A DNA stretch of 64,000 nt from BQJD01 sp964350265 (GTDB lineage: Bacteria; Pseudomonadota; Gammaproteobacteria; Arenicellales; CAJQKF01). Under the pieces are notes generated by a model. The model was not told where the DNA came from, did not search any database, and was given only the letters and a program-made list of their open reading frames with translations. Both the position numbers and the translations under genes were made by a program. Location: contig CAYGJZ010000009.1 in assembly GCA_964350265.1 (NCBI GenBank), positions 1 to 64,000 on the forward strand, in the 5' to 3' direction. This document shows positions 30,743-38,666 of the stretch, one piece after another (position 1 is the stretch's first letter; every line of letters starts with the position of its first letter).

Positions 30743-31273
30743 ATGCAAGTCCTCAAGCCACGCCAGCCCGTGCCCGACCTCGCCGTCGACACCCTCGACG
30801 GCACCTTCACCCTGTCCGCGACGCAGGCCGAGCACTTCGTCCTCGTGGTCTTCTATCGCGGCCTGCACTGCCCGATCTGCAAGACCTACGTGTCCGAGCT
30901 GAACCGTCTTGCCGACGACTTCCGCCAGCGCGGCGTCGAGGTGATCGTGATCAGCAGCGACAGCCGCGATCGCGCCGAGCAGGCGAAGAGCGACTGGGGA
31001 CTCGACAACCTCGCCGTCGGCTACGACCTTGCCGTCGCCGATGCCCGCGCCTTCGGCCTGCATCGTTCCGCCGGACGCGGCCCGACCAGCACCGGCATCG
31101 AGGAACCGGACGAGTTCAGCGAGCCGGGGCTGTTCCTGGTGCGGGCCGACGGCACCCTGTACTGGTCCAACATCAGCACCATGCCCTTCGCGCGACCGCA
31201 CTTTCGCGAGGTGCTCGGGGCCATCGACTTCGTGCTGGCGAAGGACTACCCGGCCCGCGGCGAACTCGACTAG
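30743..31273 (+). CDS. AhpC/TSA-type peroxiredoxin-like protein
   Basis: 176 residues with a thioredoxin fold: VLVVFYRGLHCPICKTYVSELNRL has CPIC at the place of the peroxidatic Cys, and VIVISSDSRDRAEQAKSDW follows. The CPxC pair resembles a redox-active dithiol rather than the classic peroxiredoxin PxxxTxxC. A peroxide- or disulfide-reducing role is likely, but the partner is unknown. The ATG at 30743 has GGAGGA upstream. Its last 4 bp overlap the end of the converging small gene. Confidence 0.82.
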   Translation: MQVLKPRQPVPDLAVDTLDGTFTLSATQAEHFVLVVFYRGLHCPICKTYVSELNRLADDFRQRGVEVIVISSDSRDRAEQAKSDWGLDNLAVGYDLAVADARAFGLHRSAGRGPTSTGIEEPDEFSEPGLFLVRADGTLYWSNISTMPFARPHFREVLGAIDFVLAKDYPARGELD

Positions 31274-31473
31274 GCCTGCGCCCGGGCGAGGCACGGCAAG
31301 CCCTTTGCCGGCACCGCTTCGACAACGGTGCCGGCAAAGGGCTCGCGGCCCTTGTGCTTGGGCTGGCGACGATAGCCCTTGCCATCGGCGTGGACGCCGC
31401 CGCGGCAAAGCCGCGCGGCATGCTTCGCCACCGGGTTGCGCCGCGTCCTGGCGCGGGGCGTGGTGCGCTTCAT
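31270..31473 (-). CDS. Small basic conserved protein
   Basis: 67 residues, very Arg/Lys-rich. The core RRNPVAKHAARL...GYRRQPKHKGREPF looks like a short gammaproteobacterial family of unknown function (I recall a DUF7230 label, not verified). A strong ribosome site (CGGAGG, 7 bases before ATG) supports translation. The last ~25 residues are encoded by an 18-bp perfect inverted repeat and do not resemble the family core, so the C-terminus may be a recent addition. Possible nucleic-acid binding is inferred from charge only. Convergent with the peroxiredoxin gene. Confidence 0.65.
   Translation of the reverse strand: MKRTTPRARTRRNPVAKHAARLCRGGVHADGKGYRRQPKHKGREPFAGTVVEAVPAKGLPCLARAQA
31299..31343. 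repeat. 18-bp perfect inverted repeat with 9-base loop
   Basis: AGCCCTTTGCCGGCACCG (31299-31316) is exactly complementary to 31326-31343, leaving the loop CTTCGACAA. It lies inside the 3' end of the small basic gene and 26 bp past the peroxiredoxin stop. It may be a bidirectional terminator (no T-run on either side) or an inserted palindromic element. Confidence 0.8.
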
Positions 31474-31530
31474 GCTGACCTCCGTGAGACAGGTGAATGA
31501 ATCCGCCGCGACCGCGGCGGGCGGCGCATG

Positions 31531-32343
31531 CTACCGCTTCTGCCAGGCGTCGACAATGGCCGCCAGCGCATCCACGCCATCGGTCAGCGCGGCCGGCCCG
31601 GGCTGCAGGATGATGGCCGACTTGACCTCGTGGACATGGCCGCCGGCCACCGCCCGAACACCCGCCCAGCCGGGTCGTTCGGCCACCGATTCGGGACGGA
31701 AGCGCCGCCCGCACCACGAGCCGATGATGATGTCCGGATCGCGCGCCACCACCGTCATCGGGTCGGCCACGATGCGGTCCTTGCCCAGCGGCTCCACCGA
31801 CTTTTCCGGGAAGCACTCGCGCCCGCCGGCCAGCTCGACCAGCTCGGCCACCCAGCGGATGCCGGTGATGATCGGGTCGTACCATTCCTCGAAGTAGACC
31901 AGCGGCCTGTCCTGGTAGCGGGCGGCACGCTCGCGCACCTGGTCGAGGTGACGCTCCAGCGAGTCCACCAGCGCGGCGGTCCGCTGCACCGCGCCGACCA
32001 GGTGGCCGAGGCGGACAATCATGTCGAGGATGTCTTCCACCGAGCGCTGGTTGAACACGTGCACCTCGATGCCCAGGGTCACCAGCTCGCGGGCGATGTC
32101 GGCCTGCAGGTCGGAAAAGCCCAGCACCAGGTCCGGCTTGAGCTCGACGATGCGCTCGATCTTGGCCGAGGTGAAGGCCGAGACCTTCGGCTTCTCCCGC
32201 CGCGCCCGGGGCGGACGCACGGTGAAGCCGGAGATGCCGACGATGCGGTCGGACTCGCCGAGCAGGTAGAGGGTTTCCACCGTCTCCTCGGTGAGGCAGA
32301 CGATGCGCGAAGGAAAGCGGTCCTGGCCGGTGCGTTGGTTCAC
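31531..32343 (-). CDS. BtuF-like cobalamin/iron-siderophore-binding protein without signal peptide
   Basis: 270 residues of periplasmic-binding-protein class III fold: RIVCLTEETVETLYLLGESDRIVGIS, ELKPDLVLGFSDLQADIA, VYFEEWYDPIITGIRWVAELVELAGG and DPDIIIGSWCG. The fold matches BtuF/FepB-type vitamin B12 or metal-chelate binding proteins. No signal peptide, lipobox or transmembrane segment is visible and no permease or ATPase is adjacent, so it probably acts in the cytoplasm or needs another start. The start GTG (32343) overlaps the EamA stop by 4 bp; no upstream leader could be found. Confidence 0.78.
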   Translation of the reverse strand: MNQRTGQDRFPSRIVCLTEETVETLYLLGESDRIVGISGFTVRPPRARREKPKVSAFTSAKIERIVELKPDLVLGFSDLQADIARELVTLGIEVHVFNQRSVEDILDMIVRLGHLVGAVQRTAALVDSLERHLDQVRERAARYQDRPLVYFEEWYDPIITGIRWVAELVELAGGRECFPEKSVEPLGKDRIVADPMTVVARDPDIIIGSWCGRRFRPESVAERPGWAGVRAVAGGHVHEVKSAIILQPGPAALTDGVDALAAIVDAWQKR

Positions 32344-33224
32344 GGTGTCCTCGCGATGGCAGTGCGTCGGTTGCCGGCGACGCAGGCGATCACCGCCAGG
32401 GCGAAGACCATGTCGCGCAGCTCGATGCCTTCGTGCAGCAGCACGGCGGCGGCGGCGGCGGTGACGAAGGGCTGCAGCAGTTGCACCTGCGACACCCGCG
32501 CCACGCCACCCAGGGCCAGGCCCCGGTTCCAGAAGAAGAAGCCGGCCAACTGGCTGACCAGCGCCAGGTAGGCGAAGGCCAGCCAGTGACCGCCGTCGAG
32601 GTCGGCGGGCAGCGGCCGGTGCCACCACGCGGGCAGCACGATCAGCGGCGCCGACAGCACCAGGGCCCAGCAGATCACCCGCCAGCCACCCATCTCCCGC
32701 GCCAGCCGTCCACCGGCCGCGTAACCCGTCGCGGCCGCCGCCACCGCCGCCACCAGCAGGGCATCTCCCGCCGCCAGCGAGGCGAGGTCGCTGCCGCCGG
32801 CATAGAGCATGACCAGCACCGCGCCGGCCACCGCGGTCAGCCAGAACATCGGCGACGGCCGTTCGTGGTTGATGACCACGCTGGCCAGGGCGGTGGCCAG
32901 CGGCAGCAGGCCGAGGACCACCCCGCCGTGCACCGCCGGCACCGTGCGCATGGCCATCGCCGACAGCAGCGGGAAGCCCAGCACCACCCCGCCCGCCACC
33001 ACCGCCAGTTGCGGCCACTGGCCGCGGCTCGGCCAGGGGGCGCGCGAAACCAGCAGCAGGATGGCCGCCGCCATCGCCGCCACCACGGCCCGGCCAAGGC
33101 CGATGAACACCGGGTCCATCACGGTCACCAGCAGCCGGGTCATCGGCAGCGTCAGGCCGAAGGCCACCACCCCGGCCAGGCCCCAGGCCAGGCCGCGAAC
33201 CACCGCCGGCTCGCTGGCGCTCAC
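32340..33224 (-). CDS. EamA/DMT-superfamily transporter
   Basis: 294 residues with ten predicted membrane helices in two EamA repeats (about 10-140 and 150-290). Typical repeat-end features are RAVVAAMAAAILLL in the first half and QLLQPFVTAAAAAVLLHEGIELRD in the second, the latter a hallmark of RhaT/YdcZ-like exporters. Substrate unknown; relatives export amino acids or metabolites. GTG start (33224) overlaps the sirtuin stop; its own stop overlaps the BtuF-like gene, giving a three-gene overlapping unit. Confidence 0.85.
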   Translation of the reverse strand: MSASEPAVVRGLAWGLAGVVAFGLTLPMTRLLVTVMDPVFIGLGRAVVAAMAAAILLLVSRAPWPSRGQWPQLAVVAGGVVLGFPLLSAMAMRTVPAVHGGVVLGLLPLATALASVVINHERPSPMFWLTAVAGAVLVMLYAGGSDLASLAAGDALLVAAVAAAATGYAAGGRLAREMGGWRVICWALVLSAPLIVLPAWWHRPLPADLDGGHWLAFAYLALVSQLAGFFFWNRGLALGGVARVSQVQLLQPFVTAAAAAVLLHEGIELRDMVFALAVIACVAGNRRTAIARTP

Positions 33225-34108
33225 CGGGGCGGCAGCCGTTGCACCAGCGCTTCGAGCACCACCTGGCAGTCGTGGTCGATCTTCAGCGTGGCCTCGTCGT
33301 CGGCCCGGGTGCGGCCGCGGTTGACCAGCCACACCGGCTTGCCGGCGGCGCGGGCCGCGCGCACGAAGCGGTAGCCGGAATAGACCATCAGCGACGAGCC
33401 GACCACCAGCAGGGCGCCGCTGTGGGCGAGAGCCTCGTGCACCCGGGCGACGCGGGCGGCGGGCACCGACTCGCCGAAGAAGACCACGTCCGGCTTGAGC
33501 ACGCCGCCGCATCGGCGGCAGTCCACCAGCACCAGGTCGTGGTAGCCGTCGTCCAGGACCGCGTCGCCGTCGGCGGCGCTGGCCACCCGCCCGGCGCTGG
33601 CGGCAAGGCCCTCGACGAAGACCGGGTTGGCCTCGCCCATGCGCCGCTGCAGGAGATCGCGGGCCATGCTGGCGCCACAGCCGGTACAGGCCACCCGGGC
33701 AAGCTCGCCGTGCAGGGCGATCAGCCGCGCCTGGCCGGCGTCGCGGTGCAGGGCATCGACGTTCTGCGTGACCAGGGTGTGCAGGTAGCCCATCCGTTCC
33801 AGCGCCGCCAGCGCGTGGTGGCTGCCGTTGGGACGGGCGTCGCGCATCCTCGGCCAACCGACCATGCTGCGCGCCCAGTAGCGTCGCCGCGCCGCCGGCG
33901 ACGACATGAACTCGCCGTGGTTCATCGGCGGCGGCTGCTTCCAGCGGCCGTCGACGTCGCGGTAGTCGGGAATGCCCGAGGCGGTGCTCAGGCCGGCGCC
34001 GCCGAGCACCAGCACCGGCGCATGGGCGGCAACCTGGCGGGCGAGCTGGTCGATGGCGAGGGGAAGGTCGGCGCCGACGCCGCGAGCCGCCTCAGTGACT
34101 GCGGTCAC
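33221..34108 (-). CDS. SIR2-family NAD-dependent protein deacylase
   Basis: 295 residues. NAD-binding motifs are LGGAGLSTASGIPDYRD (about 35-51) and TQNVDALHRDAG, and the catalytic His is in ALHGELA. Two zinc CxxC pairs are CTGC and CRRC. FFGES and LLVVGSSLMVYSGYRF are present. The long insert between the zinc pairs and WKQPPPMNHGEF resemble the SIRT4-like class II sirtuins rather than E. coli CobB. It would remove acyl groups from lysines with NAD consumption. The start is GTG at 34108, overlapping hspQ by 17 bp. Confidence 0.9.
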   Translation of the reverse strand: MTAVTEAARGVGADLPLAIDQLARQVAAHAPVLVLGGAGLSTASGIPDYRDVDGRWKQPPPMNHGEFMSSPAARRRYWARSMVGWPRMRDARPNGSHHALAALERMGYLHTLVTQNVDALHRDAGQARLIALHGELARVACTGCGASMARDLLQRRMGEANPVFVEGLAASAGRVASAADGDAVLDDGYHDLVLVDCRRCGGVLKPDVVFFGESVPAARVARVHEALAHSGALLVVGSSLMVYSGYRFVRAARAAGKPVWLVNRGRTRADDEATLKIDHDCQVVLEALVQRLPPR

Positions 34109-34421
34109 GCGGTACGTAGACCCCGCTTTCCGGCTCGTCGAACCAGTCCTTCAGCTCCGGGTGGCTGACCGGCTCGCCGGAGGTGTCCTCGACCAGGTTC
34201 TGCTCGGAGACATAGGCCAGGTAGGTGGTTTCCTCGTTCTCGGCCAACAGGTGGTAGAAGGGCTGGTCCTTGCGCGGACGGATGTGCTCGGGGATGGACT
34301 CGTACCATTCCTCGGTGTTGTCGAACTGCGGATCGATGTCGTAGACGATGCCGCGGAACGGGTACAGGCGATGCCTGACCACCTGGCCGATGCCGAACTT
34401 GGCCACCGTGACCCGGTTCAC
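34092..34421 (-). CDS. hspQ: Heat-shock protein HspQ
   Basis: 109 residues (E. coli 105). Signatures are AKFGIGQVVRHRLYPFRGIVYDIDPQF, PWYH-like QPFYHLL and the ending acidic region. HspQ binds hemimethylated DNA and tunes Lon protease substrate choice in enterobacteria. No ATG is available near the conserved start; GTG at 34421 gives MNRVTVAKFG, and a GTG five codons downstream (VAKFG) is equally possible. A 274-bp region separates it from the divergent GNAT gene; it contains no other gene that I can see. Confidence 0.88.
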   Translation of the reverse strand: MNRVTVAKFGIGQVVRHRLYPFRGIVYDIDPQFDNTEEWYESIPEHIRPRKDQPFYHLLAENEETTYLAYVSEQNLVEDTSGEPVSHPELKDWFDEPESGVYVPRDRSH

Positions 34422-34695
34422 TTCCAATGCGCCTGTTTCCACCTTCGACCCCGACGTTGACCCCGTGTTGATGGCGACCGGGTCTCGCTGCCCGCGCCGC
34501 GCCACTGCGATGATAGTGTAACGATACCGTTCGCGGATTTGAATGTGGCGGCGCGCAAGAGGAAAATTCAAGCCCCTGGACAGACGTTCGCCTGCCCTCG
34601 TACGCGGCAGCCGGCGAAGCCGCCATGCGCCAGGACAGAGGAAACACCCGAACCGATGACCATGTGCCAAGCACCACGCCTGCACCGCCGCCGCC

Positions 34696-35196
34696 ATGAA
34701 CACTGACCCGGTACGCATCGCCGCCGCCACCGACATGGACGCGGTGCGCACCCTGTTCACCGAGTACCAGCAATTCCTCGACGTCGACCTGTGCTTCCAG
34801 GACTTCGACGAGGAACTGGCCGACCTGCCCGGCAAGTACACCCCGCCGTCGGGTGCCATCCTGTTCGGCTGGCGCGGCGAGGCGCTGGCCGGCTGCGTGG
34901 CCATGCGCCCGCTCACCGCCGATACCTGCGAGATGAAGCGCCTCTACGTGCGCGACGATCATCGCGGCCACGGCATCGGCGCGCGCCTGGCCAGGGCCTC
35001 GATGGAGGCGGCCAGGCAGGCGGGCTACCGTCGCATGTGCCTGGACACCCTGCCGAAGCTGGCCACCGCCATCGGCATGTACGAGCGCATGGGCTTTCGT
35101 CGCATCGCGCCCTACTACCACAACCCCCTGCCCGGCGTGCTCTACCTGGAATGCACGCTGGCGCCGTCGACCTCGCCGGGTGTCGCACGCAGGTAG
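34696..35196 (+). CDS. GNAT-family N-acetyltransferase
   Basis: 166 residues. The acetyl-CoA-binding motif is LYVRDDHRGHGIGARLARA (about 76-94), preceded by GCVAMRPL and followed by MYERMGFRRIAPY. These are the GNAT motifs A and B; the substrate is not predictable. Its 3' end overlaps the 3' end of the convergent SHMT-like gene by 55 bp, an unusually long antisense overlap. The ATG at 34696 is used; the ribosome site is weak (CCGCCGCC). Confidence 0.85.
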   Translation: MNTDPVRIAAATDMDAVRTLFTEYQQFLDVDLCFQDFDEELADLPGKYTPPSGAILFGWRGEALAGCVAMRPLTADTCEMKRLYVRDDHRGHGIGARLARASMEAARQAGYRRMCLDTLPKLATAIGMYERMGFRRIAPYYHNPLPGVLYLECTLAPSTSPGVARR

Positions 35197-36497
35197 TGGA
35201 GCTCGCGATGCGCCGCCGACAGGGCCGTCACCGTGTCGCGGACCTGCGCCGCCGGCCGCCGGCCGGTGAGGGCATCGGCGATGCAGCGGGCGATGACGCC
35301 GATGGCCTCGCCGGCGAAGCCGCGCCGGGTGGTTTCCGGCGTGCCCAGGCGCAGGCCGTTGAGGTCGCCGGCCACCGCTGGCAGGGGCAGACCGATGCCG
35401 CAGGCAAGCAGGTTGACCCCGCGCAACGTCCTCGCCATGGCCTGGCCGCCAGCGAAGGGCGCGGCCTCCACCGCGAGTTGGTGGGTGATCGGCGCCAGTC
35501 GTTCGGCGGCGAACACGGGGATATCATTCTCTACGAGGTTTCGGTGCAGATCGGCGCACGTTTCCACCATCTTTGACGCGTATTCCCGGCCACAGGCCAG
35601 CCAGTCGAGCAGCGTCACGACCAGCGCGGCGCTCTTCGCGGCGTCGAAATTCGCGGTCAGGCCGGGAAAGGCAATGGCGTCGACACGTTCGGCAAGTTCG
35701 TCGTCGTTGATCAGCAGCAGGCCGGACGGCGGTCCGCCGAGGCTCTTGTAGGTGCTCATCGACACCAGGTGGGCACCGGCGGCCAGCGGATTCGGCCAGG
35801 CGTCGCCGGCGATCAACCCGGACAGGTGGGCGGCATCGAACAACACCTTGGCCCCGTGCCGATCGGCGATGGCGCGGATCTCCGCCACCGGGTGGTGGGC
35901 AAGGTTGAGGCTGCCGCCAATGGTCACGAGGCGCGGCGAACACTGCCTGGCCAGCGTCTCCAGCGCGTCGACGTCGACGGTGTAGCGCCCGGCGTCCACC
36001 GGCGCCTCGACGATGTTGAGGCCGTACAGGCCGGCGGCGCCGGCGTGGTGATGGGTGACGTGGCCGCCGATGGACGCCGGCGGCACGATCACCGTGTCCC
36101 CCGGGCGACAGCAGGCCATGAACGCATACAGGTTGGCCATTGCCCCGGAGGCAACGCGGATCTCGGCGTGGCGGGCGCGGAACACCTCGCAGGCCAGCGT
36201 GGCGGCATAGACCTCGATGCGCTCGATGGCCTCCAGGCCCATTTCGTACTTGTCCCCCGGGTGACCCAGCGACGGGCGCGAGCCGAGACCGGCGGCAAGC
36301 ATGGCCTCGGCGGCGGGGTTCATGATGTTGGTGGCCGGGTTGAGATTGATGCACTCGACCTCGTGGATGCGGCGGTTCTCGGCCACCGCGTCGAGGAGGG
36401 CGCGGTGGCGGTCGTCGAGTTCCCGGGCATCGAAGGCGCCGGCCAGGGCGCGGATGGTGTCATCGGTGGCGATCCAGGGTCGTGGCGACAGGGTCAT
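35142..36497 (-). CDS. Serine-hydroxymethyltransferase-like PLP enzyme
   Basis: 451 residues, fold-type I. SHMT-type landmarks are LNPATNIMNPAAE (replacing LIPSENY), SLGHPGDKYEMG, the cofactor-stacking region NLAHH, FDAAHLSGLIAG, and the PLP Schiff-base lysine in STYKSLGGPPSG. The divergences from housekeeping GlyA at the substrate and tetrahydrofolate sites suggest another beta-hydroxy amino acid substrate, such as threonine, alpha-methylserine or hydroxyaspartate; this is inference. It is divergent from a GlxA-type regulator and amino-acid ABC transporter. The ATG at 36497 has GGAGAG upstream. Confidence 0.82.
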   Translation of the reverse strand: MTLSPRPWIATDDTIRALAGAFDARELDDRHRALLDAVAENRRIHEVECINLNPATNIMNPAAEAMLAAGLGSRPSLGHPGDKYEMGLEAIERIEVYAATLACEVFRARHAEIRVASGAMANLYAFMACCRPGDTVIVPPASIGGHVTHHHAGAAGLYGLNIVEAPVDAGRYTVDVDALETLARQCSPRLVTIGGSLNLAHHPVAEIRAIADRHGAKVLFDAAHLSGLIAGDAWPNPLAAGAHLVSMSTYKSLGGPPSGLLLINDDELAERVDAIAFPGLTANFDAAKSAALVVTLLDWLACGREYASKMVETCADLHRNLVENDIPVFAAERLAPITHQLAVEAAPFAGGQAMARTLRGVNLLACGIGLPLPAVAGDLNGLRLGTPETTRRGFAGEAIGVIARCIADALTGRRPAAQVRDTVTALSAAHRELHYLRATPGEVDGASVHSR

Positions 36498-36586
36498 GGC
36501 GTCTCTCCAGGGGTTTCGCGCAGTATAGGTGGGCCTCGAGGCACGTTATTTTCTGTTTCGGCCAATCTGTTGTAGATTTCGGACCA

Positions 36587-37585
36587 ATGACCACGCACTC
36601 GCCAACCCCCGACCTGCACGTCGCCGTGCTGCTGGCGCCGGAGTTCTCCGCCCTGCCCCTGGGCGGCTTCCTCGACACCCTGCGTCACGCCGCCGACGAT
36701 GCCGATCGCTCGCGGCCGATCCACTGCGCCTGGACCCTGCTGTCCCACGACATGGCACCGGTGCGCAGCAGCGCCGGGGTGGACATGCTGCCCACCGCGC
36801 GGGCCGACGCCGAGGCCATCGACTACGACTACGTGCTGGTGCACGGTGGCCGGCTGGAGGGGCTGCCACGCACGCCGCTGGCGCACCTGCTGTACCTGCG
36901 CCGGGCGGCGCAGGCGAAGGTGCCGCTGATCGGCCTGGACTCGGGCACCTTCCTGCTCGCCGAGGCCGGGCTGCTCGACGGTCGCCGCGCCAGCGTGCAC
37001 TGGCGCCACCAGCGGGATTTCGCCCTGCGCTACCCGAAGGTGCACGCCCAGACCGGACGCCTGTACACCTTCGACGGCGATCGCATCACCTGCCCCGGCG
37101 GCACCGCCGCCATCGACCTGGCGGTGGCCCTGGTGACCCGCCACTGCGGCCGCCAGCGCGCGCTCAAGGGCATGGCCGACCTGCTGGTGGACGAGCCGCG
37201 CGGTGCCCACCACCAGGTCCGCTCCTATGCCGAGGGGCACGACGGCGACGCCGATCCGCGCCTGCAGCAGGCGGTGGCGCGCATGCGCGAACGCCTGGGC
37301 GAACCGCTGTCCATGGCCGAGCTGGCGCGCCAGGTCGGCACCTCGGCGCGCCAGCTCGACCGGCTGTTCCGTCGTCACCACGGCCAGTCCCCGGCCCGCT
37401 TCTGGCGTGCCATGCGGCTGGACCACGCCGCCTGGCGACTGACCAACAGCCACCACGACATGGCGCGCATCGCCGCCGAGTGCGGCTTCGCCGACGCCGC
37501 CCACCTCGCCACCCGCTTCCGGCGCGCCTATGGCTGCACGCCGCGGCAGTACCGCCACGGCGCGCGGCCGGCAACCCCTGCCTAG
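36587..37585 (+). CDS. GlxA-type AraC-family transcriptional regulator
   Basis: 332 residues. The N-terminal DJ-1/PfpI-like domain (about 8-190) has DYVLVHGG and LDSGTFLLAEAGLLDGRRASVHW; the AraC double helix-turn-helix (about 230-325) has MAELARQVGTSARQLDRLFRRHHGQSP and IAAECGFADAAHLATRFRRAYG. Regulators with this architecture (GbdR, SouR, CdhR, ArgR of Pseudomonas) control amino-acid or quaternary-amine catabolism. Here it is divergent from the SHMT-like gene and upstream of an amino-acid transporter, so it probably activates both. The start ATG is at 36587. Confidence 0.87.
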   Translation: MTTHSPTPDLHVAVLLAPEFSALPLGGFLDTLRHAADDADRSRPIHCAWTLLSHDMAPVRSSAGVDMLPTARADAEAIDYDYVLVHGGRLEGLPRTPLAHLLYLRRAAQAKVPLIGLDSGTFLLAEAGLLDGRRASVHWRHQRDFALRYPKVHAQTGRLYTFDGDRITCPGGTAAIDLAVALVTRHCGRQRALKGMADLLVDEPRGAHHQVRSYAEGHDGDADPRLQQAVARMRERLGEPLSMAELARQVGTSARQLDRLFRRHHGQSPARFWRAMRLDHAAWRLTNSHHDMARIAAECGFADAAHLATRFRRAYGCTPRQYRHGARPATPA

Positions 37586-37762
37586 ACGCCAGCGGCCAGG
37601 GACAGGGTGCGGCTCGAGCCCGACTTGTGTATGGTTAGGCCTCTCCATGGCAGGCGAACCGGGTCGCTGCCGACCCGGTGGAAAAAGAACCAGGCGCCCG
37701 GGAGCTTTCCCGACGAGCGCCACTTTCAAACCCGTAGAACCATGACAGTGGAGCCCTTCCCC

Positions 37763-38605
37763 ATGCAGAAGAAACCCCTCATCGCGGCACTGGCCGCCAG
37801 CTTGACCATGACCCTCGCCGCCGGCGCGGCCCAGGCGGCAAGCTGCAGCAACGACACCTGGAACCGGATCATGGAGCGCGGCAAGATCGTGGTCGGGGTC
37901 AAGGCCGACTACAAGCCCTGGGGCTTCCGCGACGAGAGCGGCGAGATCGTGGGCATGGAGGTGGACATGGCCAAGGACGTCGCCGAAACCATGGGCGTGG
38001 ACCTGGAGCTGGTCTCGGTGCAGTCCTCCAACCGCATGCAGTTTCTCGAGCAGGGCAAGATCGACCTGATGATCGCCACCATGTCCGACCGCCAGGATCG
38101 CCGCGAGATCGTCGGCATCGTGCAGCCGAACTACTACACCTCCGGCACCAACATCATGGCGCCCAAGGCCCTTGGCCTGAGCCAGTGGGACGAGCTCAAG
38201 GGCAAGCCGGTGTGCGGCAAGCAGGGTGCCTTCTACAACCAGATCGTGGAGGAGCGCTACGGCGCCGAGATCATCGCCTTTACCGGCAATGCCGAGGCCA
38301 AGCAGGCGCTGCGCGACAAGAAGTGCATTGCCTGGGTGTACGACGATTCGTCGATCATGTCCGACCTCTCCTCGGGCAACTACGACGAGTTCGAGATGCC
38401 GCTCGCCTCCGAGGACGACAATCCCTGGGGACTGGCGGTACCGCTGGCGGAGAAGGACTGCGTCTTCGGCCGCTTCATGTCCGGCATGCAGTACAACTGG
38501 CACCAGTCCGGCCGGTTGATCGAGCTGGAAGAGAAGTGGAGCATCCAGCCCACCGCCTACCTCGCCCGCCAGCACGAGCATCACGCCGACTGGTTGGCCG
38601 AGTAG
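37763..38605 (+). CDS. Polar amino acid ABC transporter, periplasmic binding protein
   Basis: 280 residues. Signal peptide (1-26, ASLTMTLAAGAAQAAS). The mature part is the class II amino-acid binding fold: RGKIVVGVKADYKPWGF, VGMEVDMAKDVAETMGV, ... GKIDLMIATMSDRQDRREIV, in which the Arg residue contacts the alpha-carboxylate. A late GLAVPLAEKDC is present. The ligand is a polar or charged amino acid but cannot be specified. The start ATG is chosen at 37763, with GGAG 9 bases upstream, over an in-frame ATG at 37742. A hairpin after the gene separates it from the permeases. Confidence 0.9.
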   Translation: MQKKPLIAALAASLTMTLAAGAAQAASCSNDTWNRIMERGKIVVGVKADYKPWGFRDESGEIVGMEVDMAKDVAETMGVDLELVSVQSSNRMQFLEQGKIDLMIATMSDRQDRREIVGIVQPNYYTSGTNIMAPKALGLSQWDELKGKPVCGKQGAFYNQIVEERYGAEIIAFTGNAEAKQALRDKKCIAWVYDDSSIMSDLSSGNYDEFEMPLASEDDNPWGLAVPLAEKDCVFGRFMSGMQYNWHQSGRLIELEEKWSIQPTAYLARQHEHHADWLAE

Positions 38606-38627
38606 CCGCGCCCCATCGGCGGGCCTT

Positions 38628-38658
38628 GCCGCTGCCGGGCGCCACGCCCGGCAGCGGC
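38628..38658 (+). promoter_or_regulatory. Intercistronic hairpin between binding protein and permease genes
   Basis: A perfect 13-bp stem (GCCGCTGCCGGGC at 38628-38640, complement 38646-38658) with loop GCCAC. It starts 23 bases after the binding-protein stop and ends 8 bases before the permease start. In many ABC operons such a hairpin stabilises the upstream message or attenuates read-through so that the binding protein is made in excess. Confidence 0.75.
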
Positions 38659-38666
38659 GGCCTTGA

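Noticed and set aside
31531..33018. A longer BtuF-like protein beginning inside the EamA gene
   Set aside because: The upstream part is an out-of-frame reading of EamA and gives no signal peptide; the GTG at 32343 starts the binding fold.
34543..34572. Sigma-32 promoter for hspQ (CTTGAA on the minus strand at 34567-34572)
   Set aside because: The candidate -10 (CCACAT) is 18 bp away, too far for a heat-shock promoter, and matches poorly.
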